A stretch of 64,000 nt of DNA from Mortierella alpina (Eukaryota > Mortierellomycota > Mortierellomycetes > Mortierellales > Mortierellaceae), in NCBI GenBank assembly GCA_029449245.1, contig JANATF010000003.1, positions 1,302,001 to 1,366,000 of the forward strand, given 5' to 3'. Every line of letters begins with the position of its first letter. Positions within the stretch are counted from its first letter, which is position 1. Shown one piece after another: positions 18,454-30,598 of this stretch. Below the pieces are notes generated by a model that made no database searches, was not told the DNA's origin, and saw nothing but the letters and a program-made list of their open reading frames with translations. A program made the translations under genes and the position numbers.

Positions 18454-21094
18454 TTGTACGCTGCTTTTTTTTTTTTTTTTTGGCGTGAGTGGCTCCAATG
18501 CCGACAGCAAGCACCCCCTTTGGGACAGATCGTTGAGTTGATCTCCGAGCTCTCTGAGATCTCGCCCTTGTCTCAGTCGTCGTCCTCTGCAGGGCTTTCA
18601 AGCACCATCACAGAGCATCGAAAAACACTTGCTACTGCAGTGGGTATATTTGGGATGGATCAGCGTACGAACGGTGCATGGACTACACATTCAGAATCCT
18701 CCTTCGCCTTCGTCTGGCCCCTGAACGAGAGAAAAAGAACAAGGCTAGGATCTTGCAGGCAGCCCAAAAGAGGCGGGAGATTGCAAAACAACCTAAAGCT
18801 ATGAGCCAGAGTCAGTGGAAGATGAGGATCAGGCACCTTTGCGACGAACTGACTCCTCTACTTTGCTCCTCCCATCCCAGCGATTCACGGATACAGGGTA
18901 TAGCCAAGCAGCTGTGCGACCTAGTTGCGGTGAAGCCAGTTGGTGTCCAGGTTAATCTCCCTCCTATTCAAGAACCACTGGACAAAGCACTTTTAAAAGG
19001 CAGCGCCGTTGACCCAGGTAAGGCACCCAATGACCTCGCTTCAGCTCCGACCCTTCTGGCGCCTCCAATTCTCGATCAGCCCGCAACGTCCGTTCAGGAT
19101 CCTATGGGCACGCTCCCCTCGCAAGAACAGGTTGCCGCACTCTCTCAAGCGCCTGTGGACGATTTCTCGGACGACCCAACATCAACGGAGAAGGAGCCCA
19201 ACCGCGATCGTCTGAAGGCTTTGCAAGCTCTGCTGAAAATGCTTGTAGAGTAGCCCCACATTGACGAAGAGATTGACATGGGCTGGGTACGTCGTTCCGT
19301 TTTCGCCAAGGACGAGTTTACGGACACGGAGTGCAGTGTGTTTGCAGAGCTGGCTAATCTTTTCCGACCTTACGCGCCCAAAAGACGACCCGCCTTGGAG
19401 GGCACTAAGGCCGACAAGCCCCTGGCCCACGTTGCGTTGCGCGCTCCCTTCGTTCTAATCGGAAACGCCATTTTGCGGGCAAGTGGATATCCCGAATTCA
19501 CTAGGAGGATTGCCCCGCAGATATCAACGGGCTCGGTCCATGCACTGCATCTAGGAGCAGTGGGTCTCTATGACGTTTTTTGTTCGGAAAACGAGAACCA
19601 GTTTGACATTCGGGACACCCATGGCAGTCCCATAACCAGCGTAAAGGCCGTGACGTCCCCACCTTCCAACAAGGACGTTGTGCTGGGGTCGTTTTTGGAC
19701 ATGGATGAGGTGGCAAGGATATGTAGAAAGCACGGCCTTCAATTCGCGCAAAGGTAAGCAGCCTTGATTGACCTCTATTACCTGCTTCAAAATCTACCGG
19801 TGAATGTGAACGAGTGAACATCAAGAGTAACAATTCTGTTGATCATCATTTAGGATCACAAAGTTGACGAGCTCTCAGTGCAAATCATGGGAGAAATCCT
19901 GACAAAAGACGGCGATACTCAGCGGCACCCGGTGACTAGCAGGTATGATCAGCGTAAAAAGAATCGCACAGGCACAGCTGGGAATTACTGGACAAGATAG
20001 TTCCACCGGTCAGGCCTGGCAAAGCGGCAAGTGTACACCAAAGCAGAAAGTTGCGCAGATAACGTGAAGGAGCAGGAGACGGTGGTCAAGCATCACAAGG
20101 CCCAGGCGGCGCGGTTGGTCCAAGAACAGAGTGAAGCCGTCGAGACAGAAAAGAAGGAGCGGACAAAAGAGTCATACGAGGCTTTACGCATGACGAGGAT
20201 AGGTGTCAGAGAGGCAAGAAAGGTCCTGTCTCCGCTCCAGCAGAAGCTGAGGTTGGCGCGGAGGGAAAAGTACTACTGGAACAAAGTCCATAAAGCCCCT
20301 GTATAGGAAAATTCTGACTCGTCAGCAGGTTCTGCGCCTGTGAGGGACAGCGTTCCGACTTGGGATCACCCAGCCGTTGAGGATCGAGCCGACAAAATGG
20401 ACATCAGTCAGCTCCTCCAAAACTGCAGAGGCAAGGATCGGCAGTTGGTTTTTGGTGGAACGGATTATGACTTGGTGACCATGTCGGAGACCGTGGGGCT
20501 CACGCTGCCTCAGATTGAGAGCCATCTGAACATATTCGACAGGCTACAAGGCAAGTCAGTGGTGTTGAATTCATACAATGATCATTTCGGATCGTATCAC
20601 ATTGGATCTTAACGTTATCTACTATTTTTCATACTGTATTCAGGCGCTGATCTCAAGCCTGCCCCCGATCCCAGCCCAAGCCAAGGCACCGACCCCAGCC
20701 CAGACCCCGTGTCAGAACCAGAGCCAAAGCCAGGGACTGAGACGACCACTGACACGTTCATAAAGCTTCCCAAAAGCTACCGAATGACAGCACAACAGAT
20801 TGACCAGATCTCGCACGCGAAGGTAGTGGCCAGGAGGAGGATGCGGAGATTGGCCAAGTCAGAGACAGTCACCAAGGCCATGGCATCTGTCTCGACGAAG
20901 AAGGCGTCGCTGTCATGGGCGGACACGATGGCTAGTATTGACCAGGCACACTCGATCAGGAAGGAGGCGGCGGAGACGCTGCGGGGGTTTGAACTGAGCA
21001 ACGCTCGGCTCAGGGACGCCCAGACGCTTCGGCTCAGGACGGGCAAATGATGGAAGCGGGTCTGTGCTGATGAGTGACGTCACGTTCAAAAGGC

Positions 21095-21402
21095 GAAAGC
21101 AGCTCACTTCTCGCCTAAATCACCCAAGCCTAATTTGTTAAAGTCCAAAACGCCCGTGGAACGAAAAAACGGCTATGTAAATGGACAAACAAAAAGACAA
21201 AATGGCCCTAAACAACCCGCAGAACCCGAAGAGATGAGGCCCCATGGTTTGCTGTGCTTCCTTAAGGCTGTGAGGGGCTATGTGGAAGCTGGCGTCTGCT
21301 GGCCAAAAAGAGGGAAGTGAAATTTTTTGCATGAAATGCACCATGGGGTAGGGTTTAAAAGTGCTTCGGTGACGTATTTTAGGCGAGAAGCGAGCGATTT
21401 TG
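21095..21402. mobile_element. 308-bp MITE with 9-bp target duplication (Mutator-like)
   Basis: Flanked by perfect direct repeats tcaaaaggc (21086-21094 and 21403-21411). The terminal inverted repeats are about 25 bp and share gctcRcttctcgcctaaa. No ORF belonging to it. A 9-bp duplication is typical of Mutator-like elements. It sits inside Fanzor copy C. Confidence 0.8.
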
Positions 21403-21889
21403 TCAAAAGGCTGCTGTCAGCGCAGGTAAGATTCTTTTATTCTAAGTGTTAGAACTCTATGTGATGTTCTTGCTAAATATGGATGTATATATATAGCTCC
21501 CCGGGATTCTCCACCGGCTACTCAGTCCAGGAACAATGGCCCTGATCATGGTGGGTCGCCGGCTGTTCTGCAGATCATGTTAATCGGGGACGCTGGCACC
21601 TGCGTTGGTTCTCGGCTGAAAGGCAATAGTCGGCGAGGGGGCAGTAAGATGCGGGCGCAGCACCGGCAATATTGCCCGGTCGCGATTGTGGATGAATTTC
21701 GCACGTCGCGCGTCTGTCTCTACTGCTTCCAGGAGATGCAGCAGATGCGGTCGAGGCGCGTCAAGGGTCAGGCGATCAGGATGGTGCGTGTCCATGGGGC
21801 AGTTGAGTGCATCAACCATGACTGCGTCGCGGTCAAAGGTCGGTACACGATCCGCCCGCGGGACACGCACGCATCGGCCGTCATTGGCC

Positions 21890-22127
21890 TACGGCCCTGA
21901 ACTAGCGAGCATGCTCGCTAAAGTGAGCAACTCGCTACGTGAGCGAGTGCTTGAATTTGTTGCTCGCTCGCTACAGCAACTGCACTTTTACTATCTTCTA
22001 CCTTCTTTGTTGGCCCCGGAAGGCCGCGCGTGTTTCTGCAGTGCTATGATCTTAGCGAGCGGGCACCCGTAAAGATTTGCTCGCTAGTGAGCGAGCAAGT
22101 AAAATATTTTGCTCGTTCAGGGCCGTA
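21890..22127. mobile_element. 238-bp hAT-type MITE with 8-bp target duplication
   Basis: Perfect 13-bp terminal inverted repeats (tacggccctgaac / gttcagggccgta) flanked by perfect 8-bp direct repeats cattggcc (21882-21889, 22128-22135). The interior carries many gagcgagca motifs on both strands. Removing it rejoins the Fanzor C frame (VIGL to SGVAT), so the insertion postdates the Fanzor copy. Confidence 0.92.
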
Positions 22128-22305
22128 CATTGGCCTCAGTGGCGTGGCCACCCTGACTCGTCCTGCGCCCCTGGCACCATTTCAGCGATCATATGACCCT
22201 GACCTCAACACCAATCACACCAGTGCCATCCCTGGTCCCACCTTCATGTCGCCCACATCCACGCCGATGCGAGGGCAACCCCCGACAGCGTCGGGCTTAG
22301 TTTAG

Positions 22306-22736
22306 TAAGTATATTGTGGTATGAGCGGTCGTCTGGACATGACCGTATGGAGACTAAGTTTGTGTTTGTTTTGGCCTAAGATACTATTTGTACCAACGGA
22401 CTCCTCTTGGCACACAACACAAGTACAACTCGAAGCAAGCGCGTGAATGCTCGGGTTGAGCATGACGAGGACAGCGACCCATTTGGGGCCGCGCAGGGCA
22501 TCGAGGCCGGATGTGCATTGGATGATACTTTTATTGCTGAAGAAGGGAGGTCGACGAGGAGATGGAGCAGGAGGACCATCCAGTGTATGACACGATCAAT
22601 TGGATCCGAGGATCGTTCTAGATCATCGAGTTGATTGACCTTTGAGGTGAGTCTGCTACAAGGAGACAAGTTCCAGCGAAAAATCCAGATGTAGGGTAAG
22701 TCACTGTCAAGGAGTGTTCGCTGCTTGTAATGAAAA
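22306..22736. other. Spacer between the two convergent Fanzor copies
   Basis: Starts with a splice-donor-like GTAAGT right after the Fanzor C stop region and has an acceptor-like ggcctaag at about 22380. A short open frame follows (22407-22634, acidic then Arg/Ser-rich), which might be a last exon or a chance ORF. A non-coding guide-type RNA of Fanzor loci would be expected near such 3' ends, but I cannot identify one. Confidence 0.35.
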
Positions 22737-25700
22737 CTAGCGAACCCGCGCAGTCAGCGCGGGATCTATTTGGAATTCATAAATGGATAAGTTGGATACT
22801 CTACCATCGTCACAACATAGAATTTTGCTTTTTCTACTTACTTTGTTGTCAGTCTTTTCTCCCTGGGGATCCGACTGAAGGCTCCGTTGCAGAGGACCGC
22901 GTCCATCTGTCAAAACCGTTTTCTGTTGCTGATCCGGGGTTTCTGCTCCGGTGTTGATGGTAACAGGCCGTGCGTACCTGCTGTAAGCCATGAGGGGCCA
23001 CGGCGGGGCGCTCTGCTGATTCTCCCTACTGGCCGAGATGACTTTGATGGAGGTGGAGGCCGCCGACAGCAGGATTCCTACGCCTGCATTGCTGTCCCTC
23101 CCCCTCGTTGCATATCCTGCTTTTACAGATGTGCAGAGCGGGTTCACGCACCTGACGCTGCCATGGATGGGCTTCAACTTCTGCTCCACTCCAACCAAAC
23201 GCCTGGACTTGGACTGCTCTAACCTCTGTGTGCAGAACACACAAGTTCGGCTCGTGCAGTATTCGTCCGTCAAAAGCACAAGAACCCCCTGTCGAAGCAG
23301 TTGCTCGCGAATCCATCCCCCTCCCCATCGAAGATGTCCGCCGACCCTGCTGCCGACACCGGATCCAGCCGCGCCATAAGCAACAACTGTCAACACATCC
23401 GGCCTTGTTCCCGGACATGTCACTGGGTAGGCTAAGGGCGAGGGACCATCGTGGCGTGGTGGATGATAATGTCGGCATTTGCGGCAGAAGCCGGTGTGTG
23501 GGTCAACTATGGCCGAGGTGCCTTGAGGTGGTTCGGTGGAGTGCGCCTGTGTTGATCTCTTTAGTTGGGCCACCACTCTAGCTTTGGCTCGGGCTTTTCT
23601 GTGTTCCTGGGTGCGGCGGAGATTGCTCAGACGACGTTTAGATTCAAGGACCCGGAGCGGGCCCTGTGCCCCATGCCGTATGTTGTAGATGCGCTTCACA
23701 TCGGCGATGTTCCAGGCTGTCCTTAGAGAGTTGGATGGGGTTGATATCCTTGACTGTTGTTGTCGCGCGTCCTCTGCTTCTTCGGCTAGCCTCTCCAGAT
23801 TGTCCTCTGCAGCTCTGGCCCGTTCGATCATATAATGCTCCGCCGTTAGAGTAGCTGTGCTTGCCCCTCTCTTTCGTTTCGTTCCATGGTGACTCCTCCG
23901 AGGCCTCTTCCTTTTCTTCTTTCTCTTGAAGCGGCGGGACCTGATGTCCATGAGCCTTTTGGTGAACGAGACTTGTTGCAGATGCTCCGCTTTGGTTCGG
24001 ATAGATGGTGGTAGGCGCAAAGTGGGGAGCTCCGAGGGTGGGGCCTCCTGATGCTGCTGATCGTGGGTCATATTCAGCTCCGTATCCATTGGTATTTCCT
24101 ATTGCGATGGCTGCTCAGCCTCCATGGCTGTATCATTAGTCAGAACGGGCTGGTCGTGAATATTCCGGCCCACGCCATCACCGTCGTCATCAAACCTGGG
24201 CCGTTCCCTCTCCAGCAACTTGGTGTTGAGGATTTGACTATCGGGTAACCCTTTGTTTGTGATAGCGCATTTGCAAAGTAAGTCGTTGTGTGTAGAATAT
24301 ACACAATCAGTGCAAAGTATTGTTAAAAAGTTCATGTCATAGTACTCCTTCTAGAGCCTTGAATCTGTTGAGATGTCGTAGCAGATCATTCATAGACTGT
24401 GGGACTGATTCGAGCGTGACACATACACCGGGATCTCCCCCTGCCCAAGCAATGACTTTGTTGGGGTCTCGCTGTGCCTCGACCAAAATGTCACCTAGAT
24501 CGATCCGGCTAGGCTCGTCCTCCACAACCCTGTCCCCCCATGCGAGATGAGTTATCGTGGGTGGCTGGCACCTCTTCTCCTTATTCTCGACCCGTGCCTT
24601 GGCCACCTTCTCCAGCTTGGCGAGGTAATAACCTTCTCTGCGCATGATAGCCAGCTGCTGCTGCTGCTGGACAAGCTCCCAGGGGTCATGATCCGGGATG
24701 TTTTTGAGCGACTTGACAACTTTGGCCTGTTCCTTGACCAGGCTTTTGGAATGGCCGCAGGCTTTATCGATCTCGTTGTGATTAAATCCACGCTCCTGCC
24801 AGTGATCCAGCTCGTTGGACCAAATGTAGGACGCGCCGCTGCCGGCCTTGCGCTGTTCTCGTCTTTTCTCGTAGAGACTCTCAACCGGATAGCCTATGCG
24901 CTCGTTTCCGTGTGGTATTAAAGTTCCTTGCAGCCGTATTGTGTCCCTGGAAACGAAGATGAGGCTATTTAATCGATAAAAAGTCGGGGCGGCCTTCGTT
25001 AGACGAATCACAGTTTCTATACATTAAAAGGTAATGCCAAACAAAAGTGCCAGCTATTCATAGTGAGAGTCTTACCGGTTGTCGAAATGTAGATTATGCG
25101 CCCGACATTCTTCCTGAAGGCGAGGAAGATCGAAGAATGCCGCGACCACTGACTCCTTGTTCGCCGGGGTGACCGCATCACTGGGGGTACGAATGACGGT
25201 GCCAGACGTTGTCTTGATGTCAAAGTTTCCAGTCTTGGCACCAAACATCTCATAGAGGACACCGGTTGATAGTTGTAGGCTGATGGCAGAGCCTGTGCGC
25301 GTTGACGGCGAGATGTGCCTTTTGAACTTGTGGAGGCCCAGTTGGTCCAGCGTAGCTTGGGCGATCAGGACCATCGGCGCTCTCAGAATCACATGGCCCG
25401 TGTGATCTCTGTGTCCTGATTTCACTGCTACACGCTTCGGGGCAAACGGTCGTAGTAAATTGACCAGGTCGCGTATCACAATGAGCTCTCGGTCTGTGGC
25501 GTCCATGTTTTTCAAAAGACTCTTCTTGACGTAGTTCTTGTTGACCTTGTGCGTTATGGCTGGTGAATGAACGAGGGTTTTTAGAACGGTAGCCAGGCGG
25601 CGGATCTGAGCACCGCTTGAATCTTCAAACTGTCCATGCTCGTAATCCTCATCAGCCTCATCATGAAGTATATCCGCGCTCGTGGGAGTCTGGATGGCTT

Positions 25701-28205
25701 CGTCAACGTCGTCTTCATCCAGCTCAATGGCATAATCGTCTTCGTCGTCCTTGTTGACCTCCTGATCCTCACTCTCATCATTTGGTGCCTCGGTCTCCTC
25801 CATCAGCCTGAGCAGCAAGACGGCGACGGGTTCAGGGCTGCCATCGCTAGAGTTTTCTGAGCTCATAGACGACTCACTCTGTTCTCCCGTTTCCTCGTGC
25901 AACTGTAAAGATTGGCCGGAAGCCTGCTGGGAGCTGCTTTCGCTTCGTGCGATCGCATCCTGGGCTGACTGCTCTTCGATGGCTTGAGCTTGCCTTATAG
26001 CCAATGGGGCGATGGGTGTGGACGGCACCTTTGTGGGCTCCAAAAGCTTGAGACGATTCAGTGCTGATAAAATGGCAGCCCATCTAGCAGAAGCTCTGGC
26101 AGCCTTGGAGGGCACATGTACGTTCCGCAAGCCCTCAGCCAGCTCGTCAAACCGCTGCTTGACAAGCTGATGCCATCTGTCGGGTGCCATTTTTGTGCCG
26201 CTAGCGACTCGTTTGGCTTCAGTCCTTTGCTTTTTTTCTGTGACGATCCTGGCCACTCTTCGTTGGTGGGAAAGAAAACGGCGTGGGGCGAGGTGAATCC
26301 TGAGGATATTGATCGACATGTACTGAAATAATTTGTTGTAAATATTGCTTTCCCAATGGTTGCAAAGATTGACTGCAATCTGCTGGATGTGAACCTGGAT
26401 CGTCTGGGCGAGGCCCGGCGGCGATGGACTGCAATGATGTTGCGATTGTTGAATAGTGGCCGTGATATTTCCCCAGGTTGTGGACGGAGCCGGCAACGCA
26501 GTCGCTGGTTGGGGCGCTCGTGGTGATAGAAACTGTGTGTGTAAACTCTTGAGGTGTTCTTGGCCGAGAACTTTAAACCTCTCATCTGGAGACTTGGCCG
26601 CCGCCTGTTTCTCAATGTTTTCCTGTAGTTTCGTAGTGATCGGTGTCACGTTCAGCATGGCCACATTGTCAAGGGCAGGGCGCAGGTGAAGGGGAAATAG
26701 ATTCTTCAAATTAAATCCTGAAGATGGGCGGGGTCCGTCCTCAGCAACATATGCGTCGCCAGAGGCGATCTACCGGAGTGGATTACCATCGACGAGCAGA
26801 GTTATTAATAATTCAAAAGTCAAAGGAATGTTGATGGTTCATGATGTCGGAGCTGCAACTTACGGCCAAAGTGGCTATGTGGGCCAGGGAAAACATCTCG
26901 TTGCACACGTCTGTCATGGCCCGCTGTGTGTTTTCGATCGTGTCCAATATGAGGTCCTTGTGAGGCACATGTTCATGTCGCAGGATCCTGTTGAAGGGCA
27001 CAGTGCATGTTCGAATCGCCTTGGCATCGGTTGGCTCGCCCGCAGACTGCTCCATACCATGGCTTTCACTGTTGATAGCCTGCAGAGTCTTGAGGATCTC
27101 GAGATAATTAACTGAAGTTGCTTTTGCGACAAACGGGATGTCGACAACAGGCTCGGCGCTGTGACCTCTCCACACATCCGACCAGATCTCGTGGTACACG
27201 GCAGAATTGCAGATTTCCAGAAGGATGTGTAAACGATGTTGTTTCTCTTGCGGCCTGATCTGCGCTTTTTCTGATTGTGTGGGCTGACGGGAGTCTCCGT
27301 GAATGATCTGGACGGCCTTTGGGAGGATTCCGTTGGGTAGCGTCGACAGCTCTAGTAGTGACTCGCGCAAGTCCATGTAGGACTCTTCTTGCTGTTCTGT
27401 CCTGGACTTCTTTTTGGGTTCCCTCCATGATGGTTTCTTGATCAGTCTGGTCACAACCGCATGCATTCTCTCTCGAATTGTCAAAAGGCTAAAAAGGTGG
27501 TGAGTCAGTCATACTATTGAAAACGCCACCAAATCTACTTCGTTATGGTTTGCTTTCCACGATTTGAGCTCTTTACCATGCGTGCATGAAAGCGGCTCCG
27601 TCATCAACCTTGGCAACGTGGCGAGCCCGTTCACGCGGTGCGTCTCGGAAAGAGGCAGATGGATATTTTGGATACGGTATCATGCGATTCTCCGAAGGGA
27701 CCCTCCATGTTGGCAGGGTCTTGGTGCACACAAGTGGGAGAATGTCAGACAAAGATGTGAAGGTATCCATTGCCCAGAATAAACCGATCAAACACCGTGT
27801 TTGATTCCTTGGTCGGTACACATGGGGTCTTCGCCTTGTGGAGAAAACGCAGATTTCAACATCAAAGTGTACAGCCGCGATATGGAACATGATTTCTGAT
27901 CTGGGCACCTTGAGCCCATCGAACTGGACCCCTCCACGAGCCAGTAGCCAGGCGATCCTCTTGGCGAGATGAACCTGGAGGCTAAGGCTGGGGCCATCGT
28001 CATCGCAAAGTGGTACCAGACCAAGCTGAATCAGGTTCTTGTGGGCGAGTTGGACATTCTCCTGGAACGTTATTTCAGCTAAAGCATCGACGGCAGCAAG
28101 GACCCGACCCTCGAGAGACAAGTCCAGTGGAAGATTTGGCTCGGCCTGGTCTGTTCTATCCCATTCTCCAGGAAGGACTATTCTTCGAGTGAGGTCTATT
28201 TTCAT
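22737..28205 (-). CDS. Long Fanzor-family (eukaryotic TnpB-like) protein, copy D
   Basis: Putative RNA-guided DNA nuclease. Exons: 28205-27577, 27488-26864, 26769-25076, 24964-about 24345, about 24098-22737, giving about 1640 aa; the first three junctions close in phase. The N-terminal exon has GLVPLCDDDGPSLSLQVHL and FHIAAVHFDVEICVFS, faintly OTU-like but without a clear Cys nucleophile. The central part carries NILRIHLAPRRFLSHQ and an acidic linker, then LRAPMVLIAQATLDQLG. RuvC-I is AWAGGDPGVCVTLESV (24450). A very basic block (FKRKKKRKRPRR) follows, then GAAGSGVGSRVGGHLRWGG, zinc ribbon LTDEYCTSRTCVFC with CVNPLCTSVKAGY and RuvC-III GRDSNAGVGIL. The exon 4/5 donor is not canonical and a TAG at 24099-24101 must be removed as part of the acceptor (caatag), otherwise it is a stop. 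The E of TDEY may be the relocated catalytic Glu reported for Fanzors (inference). Confidence 0.75.
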
Positions 28206-28439
28206 AGGGAGCGTGCACGAGGAAGTGCAATGGTCAGAGTTAGCAGCGAGCGAACACTATGATCCAGAAGCTTCGAAGCGCTGAACAACAGGTGCAGTGG
28301 ATGGCTACCGTCAAGTATATTCATGGTGTTGGTGGCGGGTCAATAGGTGGGTTCATGCAAAGTAAGAGGCAAAGGGGCGTTGGCTGCTTTTTCTCGACAC
28401 GATCGACACTTATTGGTGGCTTGAATGGTGCCATAGAGA

Positions 28440-29850
28440 CTTCAATTCTATTTGCTACGAAATACCCTCGAGCACAACGTACCATGGATCAATGGTCGTG
28501 GCATTCCATATGTTGATGCAGTACGGTAGACTCTGCAACCTATCGCGCTCTTTATTATTCACCAAAATAACCACCTTCATACAAAGTACCACCAAGTACA
28601 ACGTTTTCTTGCGTAGGTGTCCTGTAATGCTCATGAAATCCAAGCTACTTTTTCTTCGTTGTGGAACGTAGCTGAATCAAAAACTCATCAGGAGTATAGA
28701 TAGTATAGATACTCAAGTCCTCTCACACGATTTCGTCTAGCTCATTCTCATCATCCAAGGTCTTATACCCTTCGTCGCTCCTTTAAAGTGAACGGTAATG
28801 TCACCTTCCTGGCTATCCCATGGGTCCACCTCGCTTCTTATTACTGTCAGCTTCAGCTTCAACTGTGATTTTAGCGATGACTGAGAGGTAAAGGCGTTTT
28901 GTTTACTATAGGGGAAACTAAAGACAGGACGCGCCAAAAGTTGCTCATGTCTTCCTTGGTATATTCGTATGATACAAATTGACAGGTGATCTCAGCCTTT
29001 GCCTTCCTAGTCCTACCTTAGCCTTGCTCTCTTTTTTGTAAGGTATTTTTGTTTCTTGAAAAAGGCCGCACAAAACCTCTGTACAGGGGCTAAGCCACTT
29101 CATTCGTTGGTTTTTATAGAGTAGACCAGAGGGTGACCGTAGCTATTTTTGCTACGTAATACCCTCGACACAACGTCCCTTGTGTATGTATATAGTCGTG
29201 CGTAGCATATGTTGCTGAGTTTCTGCCACGAATCGATCATATTTTAATTCATAAAAAAGACCATTACAGCGATCCTCGCATAGGTTTCTTGAATACTCAC
29301 GAAATCCAATCTAAATGTTTTGTCTTTGTTGAGGAACGTAGCTGAATGAAATCTTACCAGGAGTAGAGGTACACAAGTCCTCTCGGCCGGCTCCATGTCC
29401 TCTTCGAAGATTTGCCTGGCTCACTCTTATCACCCAAGTTCTTGTACACCTTATAGCTCCTTTGAAGTGAACGGTCCTGCCCACTTCACCCGGCTATCCC
29501 ATGGGTATAAATACATGTATGACACTACGTAGTGGAATTGCCTCCCACTCGACCTTGAATTTGCTGTTAAACACACCTCGCTGTGCTTCACCTCTTTCGG
29601 ACCCTTTACGCTCTTCCTTGCTGGTAATTCACTTTCTTATTACTGTCAGTTTCAGCTTCAACTGTGACTCTGGCGATATCTGGGAGTGGAAGAAGCTTTG
29701 TTCCGGGGCAACTGAAGGTCTTGACTGGCAAGTCGCGACAAAAATCGCTTTGATGTTTTCGTATGATTTAGATTGACAGGTGTTCAAAGTCTTTGCCTCC
29801 TTTGTCCTCTACTTAGCCTTGTTCTCTTTGGCTTTGCCGTTCTTCACTCT
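28440..29850. repeat. Diverged tandem duplication, about 0.6-0.7 kb per unit
   Basis: Unit 1 (28450-29050) and unit 2 (29145-29850) share ordered blocks, including gctacgNaataccctcga, ggaacgtagctgaat, gaagtgaacggt-type, ggctatcccatggg, ttcttattactgtcag and attgacaggtg. Unit 1 lacks about 120 bp that in unit 2 contains a TATA-like gtataaatac (29503). No coding gene recognised; it looks like a duplicated promoter or leader region. Confidence 0.6.
29053..29128. repeat. About 76-bp dispersed repeat, copy 1
   Basis: Shares ttcttgaaaaaggccgcaca, a cctctgtacagggg hairpin, ctaagccactt and gttggtttttata with 36378-36455. It lies between the two tandem units. A shorter variant of its start (aaaaagaccgcacaaac) is seen near 36319. 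Confidence 0.7.
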
Positions 29851-29859
29851 GACTTACTC

Positions 29860-30260
29860 GGCCATGGGCGTATTTACCTTGGCGTTACAGTCTTAGCGTT
29901 AGCTCTTAGCGTTAGCTTTTGCAATAGTACAGATCCGTTACACCAAGTACTATGCCTCCAAGAGTGTAACAGGAGTTGAGGGAGCATCGTTAAAGACCAG
30001 AATAAGGATAACGCCAAGCCGTAAGAGACTGGAACGCGACCTTGCTCGGACCCTCACAGACATAGATAAATAGACGCTGCCTTCCTCCGCAAGAAGATCA
30101 GACTTTGCCTACCTTATTAAATATCATATAAACCCACATCCCCTGACCTCCTCTTGTTGCAGCTTTACTCTCCTCGGCCTTGCTCTCGATCACCAGCGCA
30201 ATATCACGCCGCCTTGCCCGACCTTGTTCTGTGTCTCGTACTCTAGAGTACCTGTCCGCT
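29860..30260. other. Interval without a recognised gene
   Basis: Only short open frames. It ends at the target site of the Ty3 element (ccgct at 30256-30260). Confidence 0.4.
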
Positions 30261-30588
30261 TGTCGTGAATCTAGGCAGGGCAAGGACAGGATGACCTTTC
30301 ACAAGGGCAGGAGGGAAGGGACAAGGGAAGTGGCAAGACAGGAGGGTTCAGGGTATGATCAAGGATGTATTCAAGTTACTAGGTAAAGAGCAACTGTACA
30401 GAGGGAACTACAGACTATATATACTAAACACTGAGCCCAGCGCGTAATGCCGCTTTGACCCATAGTCACCGGTCAGGACATAATTCAAGGCATTCAGTAA
30501 AAAGGGGGCGCATGTCGATAAGGCATTAAAAGGCGAAATAAGGCTTGACCTAGGATACTACGCTTATCCTAGGGCCGAGTACGCGACA
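30261..30588 (-). repeat. 3' LTR of the Ty3 element
   Basis: 328 bp, no difference found from 35540-35867 on reading. TG...CA ends. Confidence 0.97.
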
Positions 30589-30598
30589 ACCCCCCCAT

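Larger units (their letters stand above)
18500..22305 (+). pseudogene. Long Fanzor-family gene, broken, copy C
   Basis: Parallel in sequence to the intact-looking copy D. Segments in order: RILLRLRLAPEREKK (18690); ELANLFRPYAPKRRP with LRAPFVLIG (19350-19460); VKEQETVVKHHKA (20064); RuvC-I region LVFGGTDYDLVTMSETV (20447). Then a basic helical stretch KLPKSYRMTAQQ (20765), GDAGTCVGSRLKGNSRRGG (21586), zinc ribbon IVDEFRTSRVCLYC (21687) and RuvC-III RPRDTHASAVIGL (21858-21892), continuing after a MITE to 22305. Lesions: in-frame TAG at 19251 and 20304, TGA at 21048, frameshifts near 20000, and MITEs at 21095-21402 and 21890-22127. Introns kept: after 19754, a GC-AG-like one after 20552, and one near 21427. 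It converges on copy D with about 430 bp between them. Confidence 0.85.

Noticed and set aside
18465-18482. LINE insertion marked by the T-run
   Set aside because: No LINE coding sequence follows on the minus strand and no flanking duplication was found.
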